The notes under the pieces are model-generated. The model did no database searches. It was not told the DNA's origin and worked only from the letters and a program-made list of their open reading frames with translations. From positions 4,217,501 through 4,281,500 of the forward strand of contig NC_059294.1 in NCBI RefSeq assembly GCF_017591435.1: DNA of 64,000 nt. Direction: 5' to 3'. The DNA is from Portunus trituberculatus (taxonomy: Eukaryota > Arthropoda > Malacostraca > Decapoda > Portunidae). Of the stretch, positions 29,181 through 41,114 are shown one piece after another. Made by a program: the position numbers and the translations under genes. Each line of letters starts with the position of its first letter. Position 1 is the first letter of the stretch.

Positions 29181-29254
29181 CTTGTGATATGACTAATTTT
29201 ATATAATGGCATTCTTCTTGTTTTCTTCATCACGTTTATCTTCATCGTGCGCTT

Positions 29255-29341
29255 CTTCTTATTATTATTAATATTCTTATTCTTATTCTTATTATTATTC
29301 TCTTGTTCCTTTTCTTATTATTATTGTTTTTATTATTGCTA

Positions 29342-29377
<36 letters not shown>

Positions 29378-29515
29378 GTAGTAGTAGTAGTAGTAGTAGT
29401 AGTGGCAGTATAATTGTTGTTGTTGCTGTTGTTGTTGTTGTTACTATATTTATCGTCGTTGTAGTTGTTTTTGTTATTATTATTACTATCATTATCATTA
29501 TTACCTCTATTACCA
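29255..29515. repeat. Trinucleotide mosaic: ATT, AGT, GTT
   Basis: In order: imperfect ATT/CTT units, pure (TTA)n at about 29338-29377, (GTA)n at 29377-29403, (GTT)n with GCT variants at 29414-29442, then ATT/ATC units. The phase stays trinucleotide throughout. Confidence 0.93.
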
Positions 29516-29734
29516 TTAATGGTGGCAATATATGGACGTTTTTGCACGCAAGAGTCCTTTTTGCTTCTCCTTCCGCCCTTATCTCCTTCCTTAATTTCCT
29601 CCTCGCTCTTCCCTTTCTCTCTCTTGTGCTTGAATCGCGTCTTGTTATTTTGGTTGTTGTTTATGCTACTGCTCTTTTCTCTTTTTCTTCTCTCCTTCTT
29701 TTTCTTTCCTTATTCTTTTCTTTTTTCCTTTCTT

Positions 29735-29863
29735 TCTTCTCCTTCTTCTTCTACTTCTTCTCCTTCTTCTTCTTCTTCTTCTTCTTCTTCTTCTTCTTCT
29801 TCTTCTTCTTCTTCTTCTTCTTCTTCTTCTTCTTCTTCTTCTTCTTCTTCTTCTTCTTCTTCT
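29735..29863. repeat. (TTC)n array, 129 bp
   Basis: About 40 TTC units with CCT and CTA interruptions in the first 30 bp. Upstream sequence from 29560 is pyrimidine-rich. Confidence 0.97.
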
Positions 29864-29922
29864 GTTTCTATATCCGTTTACGCTTCTCTCTTCCTCATAT
29901 GTTTCACACTTTATGCCTACTA

Positions 29923-30003
<81 letters not shown>

Positions 30004-30060
30004 AACCGCTACCACTACCACTACCACTACCACTACCAAATGTACCAGCACCACTACCAG
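29923..30060. repeat. (CTA)n array then (CCACTA)n hexanucleotide
   Basis: About 27 CTA units (29923-30003), then ACCACT hexamers (about 30010-30040), then diverged CCAGCACCACTACCAG. Confidence 0.95.
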
Positions 30061-32691
30061 TACTTTTCTTGGTGCATACATTCACTGTTGTCCGTGGGTC
30101 AGGGGTTGGCAGTCATAGAGGCGATAGAAACAGTCGGCTTCGGAACATTAAATTTTTACAACCTCTCGTTGATCTCAGCGATGTGTACACGGGGGGTAAC
30201 TTGCTGGGCTGCAAGGCGATAAACCCACTGATTGTTTGAGCAGGGAAGTGGATAGTTGTTGAGATACAGTGCGTGGGACAAGTGGAAGTTGCTTGTGGAG
30301 ATGGAGCGATGCAAAGTGTGTTTGTGTGAAGCATTGTAGGCATTGCAAGACTGATTGCTAGAAGTGAAGGAGAGAGAAGGACGCGGATCGAGATTAGTTA
30401 AGAACTAGAAAGATGAGACAAAGATGAGAGGAGTGTGCACGTGGATAGTAATTTAATGTGAACAGATTTAATCAATGCATGGCAGGATAATGAAGATTGA
30501 AGCATGCTGTGGACTACATAAGGGAAGGAACTGTGTGCTGAGGAGATCCTGAGGGTGAGGCGCGAGAGGTGTGCCGAGGAGAGGAAATTACAAAGGATAA
30601 AGTAATCTCGGGAGCGATCTTTATAACGTGCCATAAGTCAGTCAAGGGAACCAAATTACCACAGCAAGACTGGAAGTTAAACACCTTGAAGGACCCCTAT
30701 ATACACTCCTCTTTTGGTGATACTCCGTCACATCTCCCTCGATTTACGCCGTCATCCATACAGAGCGCCCAAGATGCACACGCACACACAAATGCCAATA
30801 TAAAAACCAGACATCGGGAGGTGGAATCGGTTAATGTGCATCAGTAACTCTGCCGCCACACGCCAAGCCTTACATGACTGCTGTCGCTCTAATACCAATG
30901 AATGTCGCACTAGTGTTGGCTTATCAGTCTGTGTTGGGCGAACCTCTTGGGACTCAGGACTGTACCCAAAGCTTCTCCCTCCCTACCGCGGTTGCCTCCC
31001 CCCTCCATCGGCTTCCCCACACAGAGTAATCCTGTTCCTCTCCTGTGTTCTTCCCCTGAGCTCTTCCATAACTCACATATTCACATTGGCTCTTATTATT
31101 TTGTCGTCTATTACACATTCTGGTTTTCTCTCATTACGCCTTCCCTTTCCTACAAACTGGTTCTCTTCCTCACTTGCAGTACTTGAATTATTACCGCAGC
31201 TACTATTTATTTTTCATGTCCTCAGCTTCCGTCGTATCGCATGTTCAGTTCTCGATGATAAATGTTTCCTCTCCCTTTATTTAAAGAAGATTGTTTCCTG
31301 TATAATTTCCCTCCAGTTTGCATAAGAAAAAAAAATCGTAATATTTACCTTGTTTGGAAGCTGCTTTCGATTTGATTACATTTACATAGCCTGTATATCT
31401 TTAAGTCTTTTTTTCTTCTCCTGATCTTTATGTCTAGGATTATCATCTCATCTATATCAGACATCGATACTCTTCATTAGTAATTTTCAAGCCACACTAG
31501 TTTTTTACACTGAGGATGCTTTGAGATTTGTTATTTCCTGATTGCTGTGACTGCTGCATTCTACACCATTATTTTAATCTACCTTGTCTTCACAGTCCTT
31601 TACAAATTACTCCCTTCTCAATAAGCTTCTGAGTCCGAAACCAAGACTGGTGGTGCTTCTCCGTGTTCCTAAAAGTGAATCGTCATCACTTTTACTCGTT
31701 TCTCTCGCTCTCCATCTTTCCTGAAGGGTTCTCCCAGACGCACTCTCCCTCCCTTTCCCTCCATCCCCTCCAGGATCAGAGTTGCAACAATAAGATATAA
31801 TGGATGATGGTGCTCGGTGGGCTTTTAATCATGCAACTGTCTGACTGGAGGATGCAAGGAGGAAGATATGGAGTAGCGAATTACGAGAATGAAAATAGGA
31901 TCATATTGGAAACTGGTGTACAAGATTCAATATGTTTACAGTGGGGATACTCATCGAAATAAGGAACTGAAGTAAATAGGAAAGAAATTGCTTCTTTCGG
32001 CTTTTTAATACACCATCCTCGGCATTTCCAGGATCACTAGGCCGCACAGATCCAATAGTAACATCAGAATTACTGGGAACACAGTAGACCAAGGAAAGAT
32101 GGCCCGACGCAGACATACAACTCCCCTAACTCTTTCCTAATTGCTGAGGAGGAGCACCTGCAACAATTGCCAGTGTGAAGACGTACTGTTCACGAGCGTC
32201 ATACTCGCGTGTAATTAAGTCCTCTTGATAAGATGCATACATAAGCACAATAGTTTATTCGCCTTAAGGCCAGGTCAGACCAGCAGCCGCTTCCCTGCAA
32301 GCCTCACATAAGCGTCGCGATGAGGTAGGATTATGTGTGATCTCCAAAACCCTCAGGCAGCGCGCCCCACACCTGTCTCCACGCCGCCAGCCTAGAGCAA
32401 AGCCACACGGCAACACCACTCGAGCTGCCAACACCAGGGACCATTAACTCGTCGTCTGCTTTGCCTGGATGGAGACCTCATCCGCTCCTCCCTTTCACGT
32501 TACAGGAGAAAGTGAAGCCACCTAGAGCAGCAGAAGTAGTTCAACTGTACCACGCCACACCAGTTATGAGTACTGTTAGTATTAAGTAGATATATAATGT
32601 AAGTGTATTTTGTAGTATATGTAGTCAAATTAAGCATAATACTGATTGTTTTAGCATGTTCGTCATTCCTGCTTCAGTTTCTGGCTTTATG

Positions 32692-32693
<2 letters not shown>
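30061..32693. other. Long single-copy stretch, no gene seen
   Basis: Mixed sequence, pyrimidine-rich at 30960-31330 on the plus strand. GC-richer patch at 32270-32540 with several CACACC/CGCCGC words. No recognisable exon, RNA or TE. Confidence 0.5.

Positions 32694-32755
<62 letters not shown>
32694..32755. repeat. (GA)n microsatellite
   Basis: About 30 GA units. Confidence 0.98.
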
Positions 32756-32758
<3 letters not shown>

Positions 32759-32957
32759 TCATTACCCAACTCCCCGCCAACCATCACTTCTAATTCGCGT
32801 CCCCACCCTCCTGACACACTGTTCAGCTTCATTCCTTTGAAATTACTGCGGTTTTTTTTATATAACTCTGTCCTCAGGCACCTGCCTCTCCTTTGTCCTT
32901 GCACACACGTAAGACGACCCAGGTGTTAGGGAGCCAGATGTCTGGGAGCAGCAAACG

Positions 32958-32959
<2 letters not shown>

Positions 32960-33031
<72 letters not shown>

Positions 33032-33047
33032 ACTCACACACTCACAA
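32960..33047. repeat. (CA)n microsatellite with (CACACT)n end
   Basis: About 32 CA units, then three CACACT-type hexamers (33024-33045), a variant unit amplified at the right edge. Confidence 0.96.
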
Positions 33048-34104
33048 AATTATATATCGCATAATTATTCGTAAATAGCAAAAACATATTTCTTTACTAA
33101 GTTATATTTTTAATATTACAAGTGACATTTTCCGTCCTTCCGTATGCTTTTCCCTCTCCTATTCACCGTTACTCCTTTCCATTAAAACTTTTATTCCCAT
33201 CCTTCTGAGTATTACCAGTCGTAGTTGATAGAGAAATAATCATTTAGTGTATTTGGAATTGTTGGCATTGTATCCTCTACGGCTCGTCCTCTCCCTTGGT
33301 GTTGAAGAATATGGATATACAATTGACTAATCTCTTTCCATGACAGTACTGATTAGCAATGGCCTCTCGTGAAGCGTATAACTAATTAGGACATGAGTAC
33401 GATATGTGACCTAACAGGTGTTGCAGAGGAATGCGTATAAATATACTTGGAAATTACAAAATGGACTAGAATTACTCGTATCCTCCTCGTTCATTCCTCT
33501 TCGTCACCGGTTGTCACTCTGTTAGTTCCCTCGTCCCAGCGTGGTGCTGTCCACCCTTCCTATTCTCCCCTCTGAGAAATCTGCCATATGGCAAGAGACA
33601 AAAATCACTGAATATTGATGTTCAAAATAGTGCTCTCATCGTCTCATGGTTTCTTGGTTAATAATTCTGACAACGGTGAAATATTGAATCTGTGACACTT
33701 GACGGAAATGACGAACTTAATAGCGTTTTCATCACAGCAGTATTTCGTAATGATTATGAATGCGTTTTCATTCGCAAAATTATGTATTGCAATGTCACTG
33801 TCGGCGTCCCATTTCCCTTTAGTTCTCTCTTGTATTCATCTTTGCAGTCTTTCCAAAAAAGAATATATTCAACCGTCTATTAACGTTATTTTTTTTTTTA
33901 TTATTTCCATCCATTTATCGTTTAGTGTTTCAATATTCAATTCTGTTAATACTCCATGTCTGTAAACACTTCTCTTCTTTTACTTGCTTTATCCTGATTT
34001 CCTCTGCGTGTACTTTTTATTATTTGTTTCCCATTTATTTTATCGCACGCTACAATTATCCTCTTCTGTCATTACCCCACTCCTCATACATACATCCGCC
34101 CTCC

Positions 34105-34111
<7 letters not shown>
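33048..34111. other. AT-rich single-copy stretch, no gene seen
   Basis: No features were recognised. Pyrimidine-rich at 33960-34110. Confidence 0.5.

Positions 34112-34173
<62 letters not shown>
34112..34173. repeat. (TC)n microsatellite
   Basis: About 31 TC units. Confidence 0.98.
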
Positions 34174-34176
<3 letters not shown>

Positions 34177-34291
34177 AATCCTTTGCAGCAAGCATCTGGG
34201 GGTCTATATCACAGTTGGTCTCCCTTCCCAGGCCACCCGCGAATCTCATTACGTCTTAGCGAAGCCGTGATGTCTTTGCAGGAAGGTAATG

Positions 34292-34292
<1 letters not shown>

Positions 34293-34345
<53 letters not shown>
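34293..34345. repeat. (TG)n microsatellite
   Basis: About 26 TG units. Confidence 0.98.
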
Positions 34346-34346
<1 letters not shown>

Positions 34347-34407
34347 GCCTGTGTGGAATTTAAATTAAAAGCGAAAGTCTTGAACAGATCATATCCTTTG
34401 AAGCTTT

Positions 34408-34411
<4 letters not shown>

Positions 34412-34477
<66 letters not shown>
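34412..34477. repeat. (GA)n microsatellite
   Basis: About 33 GA units. It is inverted relative to the TC array 240 bp to the left. Confidence 0.98.
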
Positions 34478-34480
<3 letters not shown>

Positions 34481-35137
34481 TCATCAATATTTGTTCATGT
34501 TCCTGTGCATAATATCCTGCGAATTTACCTTCGCCTTGCGTCAGTGAAGAAGCCCAAGTAATGAAGGGGAGTAAGTGGATTTAAGCGAAAATTTATCGTG
34601 TCTATGATCTTCCTTCACCGCCGCGCACCTGCCCCTCCTCATAATTAAGCGAGCAACAGGTACAGCCCTTGCGCACCTCCCGTCTCACCTGTTTTCTCAG
34701 TTTTGCACCTCCCTCCTTCCTCCCTTCCCCTAAAAACAGGTGTGATAACGCGTGTTGACACTTACTGAGTGGCAGCCAATTAATTCGATCATCTTTAATT
34801 GTTCAAGTAGGAAGGAGGAAGCAAGTGTTTGGCATGGCAATGATGGGGAAACACTGGGCTGACTCACTGCTCTAGTATCCTTTCCTCAACATTTTATAGT
34901 GATTCATGTCCAGTACAATTTACCTAGCAGTGATTTGTGTTTCCTTTCAGTTTGTTCCAGTGAATATATGGAAAAATTGATTTGTGATTTTCTGTTGTAT
35001 TCTAGATATCAATAATGTTCATGTAAATTTCTACATCCATTTTTATTTGAGTAACTAATGAAGGCTTAAAAGAAAATGAAAAGGTTTTGATGTAAGCTGA
35101 AAGAAATGCTTTGTACCTGGTTAGTAGTATGTCTGTT

Positions 35138-35139
<2 letters not shown>
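34478..35139. other. Single-copy stretch with a GC-richer left half
   Basis: 34600-34800 is GC-richer and holds the site cluster listed separately. The rest is AT-rich with nothing recognised. Confidence 0.5.
34615..34815. promoter_or_regulatory. Candidate enhancer-like site cluster
   Basis: Contains GCACCTG, CATAATTAAG, CAACAGGTAC, CACCTGTTTT (34686-34695) and its perfect inverted match AAAACAGGTG (34733-34742), then CCAATTAATTCG and TTTAATTG. Repeated E-box/ZEB-type and homeodomain-type cores within 200 bp resemble the islands at 10.7 and 56.3 kb. Motif-based inference only. Confidence 0.2.

Positions 35140-35203
<64 letters not shown>
35140..35203. repeat. (TC)n microsatellite
   Basis: About 31 TC units. 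Confidence 0.98.
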
Positions 35204-35204
<1 letters not shown>

Positions 35205-35418
35205 CAGGTCTATTGGCAAATGTCTAATACTTTGTTACATTCTTACGATATAAGCTGAAGAAAAGGTTTCAAAACACACACACACAACAATCCACTCATG
35301 TTATTTTTAAGTAATTTTCCTTATTCATTATATTTTTTTTTCGTCATTTCTCTTCCAGCTTTTTGCCAGTCCATCTTTCATGTTAAAATGCTTAATTGGG
35401 TGTGAATTCTTTCCTTCC

Positions 35419-35421
<3 letters not shown>

Positions 35422-35483
<62 letters not shown>
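35422..35483. repeat. (TC)n microsatellite
   Basis: About 31 TC units. Confidence 0.98.
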
Positions 35484-35485
<2 letters not shown>

Positions 35486-35961
35486 CCAATTTCTTGCCTT
35501 CTTAACTACGTGCCCTCAGGTCTTTGCAAGTATGGTTTTTGTTGGTGTACCTTCTCTACATTTATCTGTATTTATCTCTTTTTACTTCTCCTCGCTTCCC
35601 ATCTTCCTCTATATCTTCCTCTTGTTCTTACCTGTTCCTTTCACCCCATTCCACCAATAGCCATCATCTCTTATCATCCTATCAATCAGCTGGTACCCAC
35701 CCAAGCCCACGGCACTCCCTTAACTCTTTCTCTCTCTTCTCCTCCTCCTCCTCCTCCTCCTCCTCCTTGTCCTCCTCCTCTTCATTTTCTTCCTACCTGT
35801 TCTCATCCCCACCTCCTTCTTCTTTCCTCGTCCCTGCCATTGTACTTCTCCTCGTCACCTTTTTATTATTGTTTTTATCGTCATCATCGTTATCAAGCTG
35901 GTTATCATTATCATCATTGTAATAACTGGCGTTTTCATCATTGTTTTGTTTATATTAGCTT
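35484..35961. other. Pyrimidine-rich stretch with a short (TCC)n run, no gene seen
   Basis: Plus strand strongly C/T, with TCC units at about 35741-35768 and CCTCCTCCTC variants. The 308-codon frame across this region is an artefact of the bias and the flanking arrays. Confidence 0.6.
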
Positions 35962-36294
35962 CTTTTTTTTTCTTCTTCTTCTTCTTTTTCTTCTTCTTCT
36001 TCTTCTTCTTCTTTTCTTTTTCTTTGTTCTTTTCTTCCTCTTCTTTCTCTTCTTCTTCTTCTTCTTCTTCTTCTTCTTCTTCTTCTTCTTCTTCTTCTTC
36101 ATCTTCATCTTCTTTTTCTTTTTCTTTTCTTTTCTTCCTCTTCTTCCTCTTCTTTCTTTTCTTCTTCTTCTTCTTTTTCTTCTTCTTCTTCTTCTTCTTC
36201 TTCTTCTCCTTCTCCTTCTCCTCCTCCTCCTCCTCCTCCTCCTCCTCCTCCTCCTCCTCCTCCTCCTCCTCCTCCTCCTCCTCCTCCTCTTCTG
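35962..36294. repeat. Polypyrimidine mosaic: TTC, TTTCTT, TTCCTC, CTC
   Basis: About 330 bp, nearly all C/T on the plus strand. Imperfect TTC with TTTTTC inserts, pure TTC at about 36047-36098, repeated TCTTCCTC blocks (36025-36150), then (CTC)n at about 36207-36287. Confidence 0.95.
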
Positions 36295-38194
36295 TCAGCC
36301 TCTGTCTATCCAAGCTGTCTAGCGGCAATCATAATAATAATGAAATAAAACACCCTCTTGGCGGCCGCTGGAGTGCAATAGACCCTCAGCTGTTTATATT
36401 GATAACTTGCAAACTGGTCATTATTTTCAAGTTAATGCTACACTTCCGCAATATTCTCAGAAGGCTGTAGGGGTGAGATGAGAGGAGGGGGAATTGGGGG
36501 AGAAAATAGAGGAAAGAGGGAAAAACTAGTTAACATACCGAGTGAATAGGAATTAATGATAAAGAAATAAAGGAGGTAAAGCAGTAAGAGTTTATGGATG
36601 AGGAGGAAAGATAGGCAAAATATCAGTTAGGATACCTAGGAATTAGGATTAATAAAAGAGAAATGGAGGAGGAAAATGAGTAAGGTATTTTGTATAAAGA
36701 GGTAAAATAGATAAAAAAAAAATGAGTTTATGAGCGTACCAGAGAAGAGGAACTTAGTGAAAAGGAAATGGGTCAGTTAAAAGAGTAAGAATTTATAAAT
36801 GAAAAGGAAATAGAGGGAAATATGAGTTACAGTGGCGAGAATTGAGAATCAGAGGAGGTGAAAGAAGTGAGGGAATTATGCAATGAATGAATGGTTGATC
36901 ATAAATACTAGAAAACATATTATACTGTGAAATTTTCCTTAGAATTTGAAAGTTTATACATATTAAACCATAAACCAAAGAAAAAGGAAGCACCGCACCA
37001 AGCCTAGAGTGCTTTTCCGCCCCTTGCATTCCACTTGGCTCCATCCCTTCCTCTCTTTTCCCTGGTCTTTTACGTTACCTTTTCCTGACTCTCCTTCCCG
37101 TCCCATGACCGCCGCACGCCATCACTTGTCGACCCGTTTACCGGCGGATTAACGAGGCATCGAGCTGCTCAGTAAGGGTATTTGTCGTGTTAAGTCGGGG
37201 AAGGTGTGAGAGAAAGGGGGAGGGTGGTAGGGAGTAAAGAGGGTGCGAGCTGTCAGGCTGGGAGGAGTAATAGGTGAGAGAGAAGGCAATCAGAGGAGTG
37301 GTGGTTGCGTCGAGACACTTCACTACGACTTGACATCAATGAGGGCGTAAAAAAAGGCATGGCGGTAGCGTTTCGTTTGTTGCCATGCTGTAGTTCATTT
37401 TTTTTTTTGTTCTCTTGTTATCAATCGTGTGTCTTTTCTTGTGTTTTTTATTTTTTCTCCCTTTTTCGTACAAAAATTCTCTTTTATTCTCAAGATATAT
37501 GATTATGTTATTTTTTGTCTATTTTTTTGCTGTATTTTGCTTTATTACTGCCTTCATTTTTATAGATCATAGCCGTGTTAATGGTGCTCCGCCGCATCCT
37601 ACTATTTCTTTACCCAACCGTTTATCTCAAGTGTTTTATTTACCACCTTGGATCCCTGATTTAGTGGTCCAGGTGGTGTCTTGCCCTCCCCTCTTCTCTC
37701 CACTGCCCTCCTCCCTTCGCCGCACCTCCCGGACAGGTAGCTGGGCAGCCGCCGTACCTGTGATTAGCGTGGGCCGTAAGTAACAGGTGTCGGCCGTCAC
37801 CCGCTGCTTGTCTGACGGTAAACGTTAATATTATCAAATGTCACCCTCAAGCGGGCATCGGCAATCATTTAAAACTCCAGGGCTGCCAGTTAACAGCAAA
37901 GAAATGTCCATAGTCTGCTGCAGAGGGAGTCAGGGACGGTCAGCGAGTGTCGGCGACCATTTATGCCCTCCCAGCAGCGGCCACCATTTCTGCTTGTGCT
38001 CTGCAGGTGTCTTGGAAAATATGTCTTGGGTTACAACACGTGTGAATGAAGCTCTGCGTGTTCACTCTTCCTCACGCCGCGCTGGCTGGAAAGTGTCCGA
38101 TTGGATGGTTATTTTGGCCAGTGAATGTACGCTAGATGAGATTCCTTTGACGGCAGATATTTTGGCCTAAGTTTACAAAGACTATTGAACAGAA

Positions 38195-38197
<3 letters not shown>
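36295..38197. other. Long single-copy stretch, no gene seen
   Basis: 36470-36860 is purine-rich on the plus strand. 37680-38110 is GC-richer, with E-box words CACCTC, ACAGGTAG, TACCTGTG, AACAGGTGT at 37720-37790. A 110-codon frame at 37838-38170 has no known domain. Confidence 0.45.

Positions 38198-38245
<48 letters not shown>
38198..38245. repeat. (GA)n microsatellite
   Basis: About 24 GA units. Confidence 0.98.
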
Positions 38246-38248
<3 letters not shown>

Positions 38249-38577
38249 ATGTTATTAAGTAGTATTGCTCTTGGTTCAGACGGTAACATAACTACAGTCT
38301 AGCTCGAAACATCACCAGGCAGAAGGAACGTTCATATCCCTACCATGTCTCACTGTGATCGTTGTATTTCCTGCCACAGCATCACGTCAGCTGGCGAAGT
38401 CGAACCCTCTTGCCTGAGAACTCAAATACAACGAACAGAGCTTTCTATTCACTTACTCAAAAAAACAGCATATATTCAATTGCTTGTTCCTGATGTTGGC
38501 GCTGCATAAGAGCTTGTGATATAGCATTTCTATAGTCTTGTCAAATGTGATACTGAACTGCTGATTAAGTGAAGGTT

Positions 38578-38580
<3 letters not shown>
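38246..38580. other. Single-copy spacer, nothing recognised
   Basis: Unique sequence of mixed composition between a GA array and a TC array in opposite orientation. Confidence 0.5.

Positions 38581-38643
<63 letters not shown>
38581..38643. repeat. (TC)n microsatellite
   Basis: About 31 TC units. Inverted relative to the GA array 335 bp to the left. Confidence 0.98.
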
Positions 38644-38647
<4 letters not shown>

Positions 38648-38743
38648 CACACATGGCTCTGTATTTGACTTGTTTGTTTACTTTTATTTATTTATTAGCT
38701 TGTCTGTAAGACTTGTTAGCATTGCACATGCTAACAACGTATC

Positions 38744-38745
<2 letters not shown>

Positions 38746-38784
<39 letters not shown>
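38746..38784. repeat. (TG)n microsatellite
   Basis: About 19 TG units. Confidence 0.97.
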
Positions 38785-38788
<4 letters not shown>

Positions 38789-38942
38789 CGTAAGCCATTA
38801 GTATTCTCGGATATGCAGGCATGTGCACGTGCGTCCTTACTTAGAGATAATGTGCTTGTGTACGTACGAGCGTCTATACATTGGGCCGTGTGATTATGTT
38901 TGCATTTCTCGGCTCAAGGACAACTATGCGTGCTGCTTGGAT

Positions 38943-38944
<2 letters not shown>

Positions 38945-39010
<66 letters not shown>
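38945..39010. repeat. (TG)n microsatellite
   Basis: About 33 TG units. Confidence 0.98.
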
Positions 39011-39013
<3 letters not shown>

Positions 39014-39239
39014 GGAAGTGTACATTTGTGATAATACGTTAATTTGTTGCTTCGGGTCAGGCAGTTCATAAATCTACTATTTTTATCTGAGTTTCTCTTT
39101 TTTTCCTTTGGTTTCCGTGGTGTGATAATGCCGTATGCTAATGATGAACATGTCTGAAGCTGCCTTGATTTATGGACTGGTGCTGCTTACTAAGAAATTG
39201 GCCTTGATACGTATAGACACACATATACATACATAAATT

Positions 39240-39402
<163 letters not shown>

Positions 39403-39553
39403 CCGTCACAATTACACCAGCTAGACATAAGCTCAGTCAGCCTTAAGAGACCAAGCGAGCATCAGCCACGAAGAGGCAAACGAAGAAAAATGATAATGTG
39501 GGCGTCTGGACAACATCTTCATCTCGATGCAGGCTGTTTATCTAGGCTCGCTA

Positions 39554-39684
<131 letters not shown>

Positions 39685-39819
39685 GACCAGTCAAACAGTA
39701 TCGTCAATGCATTCGGCTGGGAAATTTGTGTAATTGTAAATATTTCGCATTCATTACCTCTAATTGTGTGTGTCTGTTCATGTGACTGCCTTTGTGTCTG
39801 TTTGTGCCTGCCTGTTTAT

Positions 39820-39870
39820 TTCTTTGTGTGTGTCTGTCTGTCTATTTCACTGTGTGTCTGTCTGCTTGTC

Positions 39871-39909
<39 letters not shown>

Positions 39910-40015
39910 GCCTGTTTGTCTGTCTGTCTGTCTGTCTGTATGTATGTATGTATGTATGTATGTATGTATGTATGCATATGTATGTATGTATATATGTTTG
40001 TATGCATGTTTATCA

Positions 40016-40093
<78 letters not shown>
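39820..40093. repeat. Tetranucleotide (TGTC)n and (TGTA)n block ending in (CT)n
   Basis: TGTC units with CTGC and TTTG variants (about 39823-39938), then TGTA units (39939-39990), a short TATATG/CATG transition, then about 37 CT units (40018-40093). Confidence 0.96.
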
Positions 40094-40096
<3 letters not shown>

Positions 40097-40691
40097 CGTT
40101 GTAAAGTATTCTTGATTTAGTTTCCTACGCATCAATGGTAACCTTTGTCAGTAGAGTTGTTGTGATCCTTACAATCTTTGCAACAAACAAGGGTAATATA
40201 TGACAGTTTGATTTATGACCCTTACATAAGATTTGCTGGTGATTTATGTCTTCAAATAACCACATATGATATGGTTACTTTTTTTTATACACTCCATATC
40301 TAATCCATGTGGGAAATAGAATATTATTGAGGGTGAAATTCATGTTTGAGAAGAAATGTTATTTGTTTGGCCGTTGTGACCTAAGCAGGAATTTCAAAAT
40401 TTTTCATATCGTATTATTTCATTTTTATCTCTGCTGACAAGTAAAGTATTGGTAAAACTTGCTCAGTATTTTGAGCTTCCAATCGATGCTCTTCACCATC
40501 AAAAGGCTTCCCAACGTGCTTTAATGCAGACTATGTAAAGTTCAGTAACCTCAATTACAACAAGGATGTAATTTACTCTGAAGGCCTTTGAGTGGCCAAT
40601 CTTTATTATAGGAATTTGAAGAAAACAGAATATTCATTACAAGAAAATACATCGAAGATACGAAAATATGCATGACCTGTTACATCCCTAC

Positions 40692-40695
<4 letters not shown>
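40094..40695. other. AT-rich single-copy stretch, no gene seen
   Basis: No repeat, RNA or exon was recognised. Confidence 0.5.

Positions 40696-40773
<78 letters not shown>
40696..40773. repeat. (TA)n microsatellite
   Basis: About 38 TA units, the second long AT array. Confidence 0.98.
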
Positions 40774-40776
<3 letters not shown>

Positions 40777-40823
40777 TTTATGTTCTACTCCCCATTTGAA
40801 AAGTTAAATTTGTATGTGTGATG

Positions 40824-40852
40824 AAGAGAGAGAGAGAGAGAGAGAGAGAGAG

Positions 40853-40935
<83 letters not shown>
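40824..40935. repeat. (GA)n to (TGCG)n to (TG)n compound microsatellite
   Basis: About 14 AG units, then about 8 TGCG tetramers (40853-40884), then about 25 TG units. The tetramer could be an expanded TG variant. Confidence 0.97.
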
Positions 40936-40938
<3 letters not shown>

Positions 40939-41082
40939 GGTAGTACGTAGTGAAGTTGTGTATTGGTAAGATGGCTACACTATAACCAAAAAATGTACTG
41001 CACTGAGTCTCTAAGACTGGCATGAGATGACGAAGGGAGCAAGTTTCAAAGAACAATGATTTGAAGGAAATCACAAAAACAA

Positions 41083-41114
<32 letters not shown>

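Noticed and set aside
29465..30222. Plus-strand frames of 217 and 226 codons (Ser/Thr/Leu or Phe/Tyr rich)
   Set aside because: Most of their length is TTC and CTA trinucleotide array, and all frames are open through it.
35396..36322. 308-codon plus-strand frame, the longest in the window
   Set aside because: A strongly pyrimidine-biased strand with TC, TCC, TTC and CTC arrays; the absence of stops is a composition effect.
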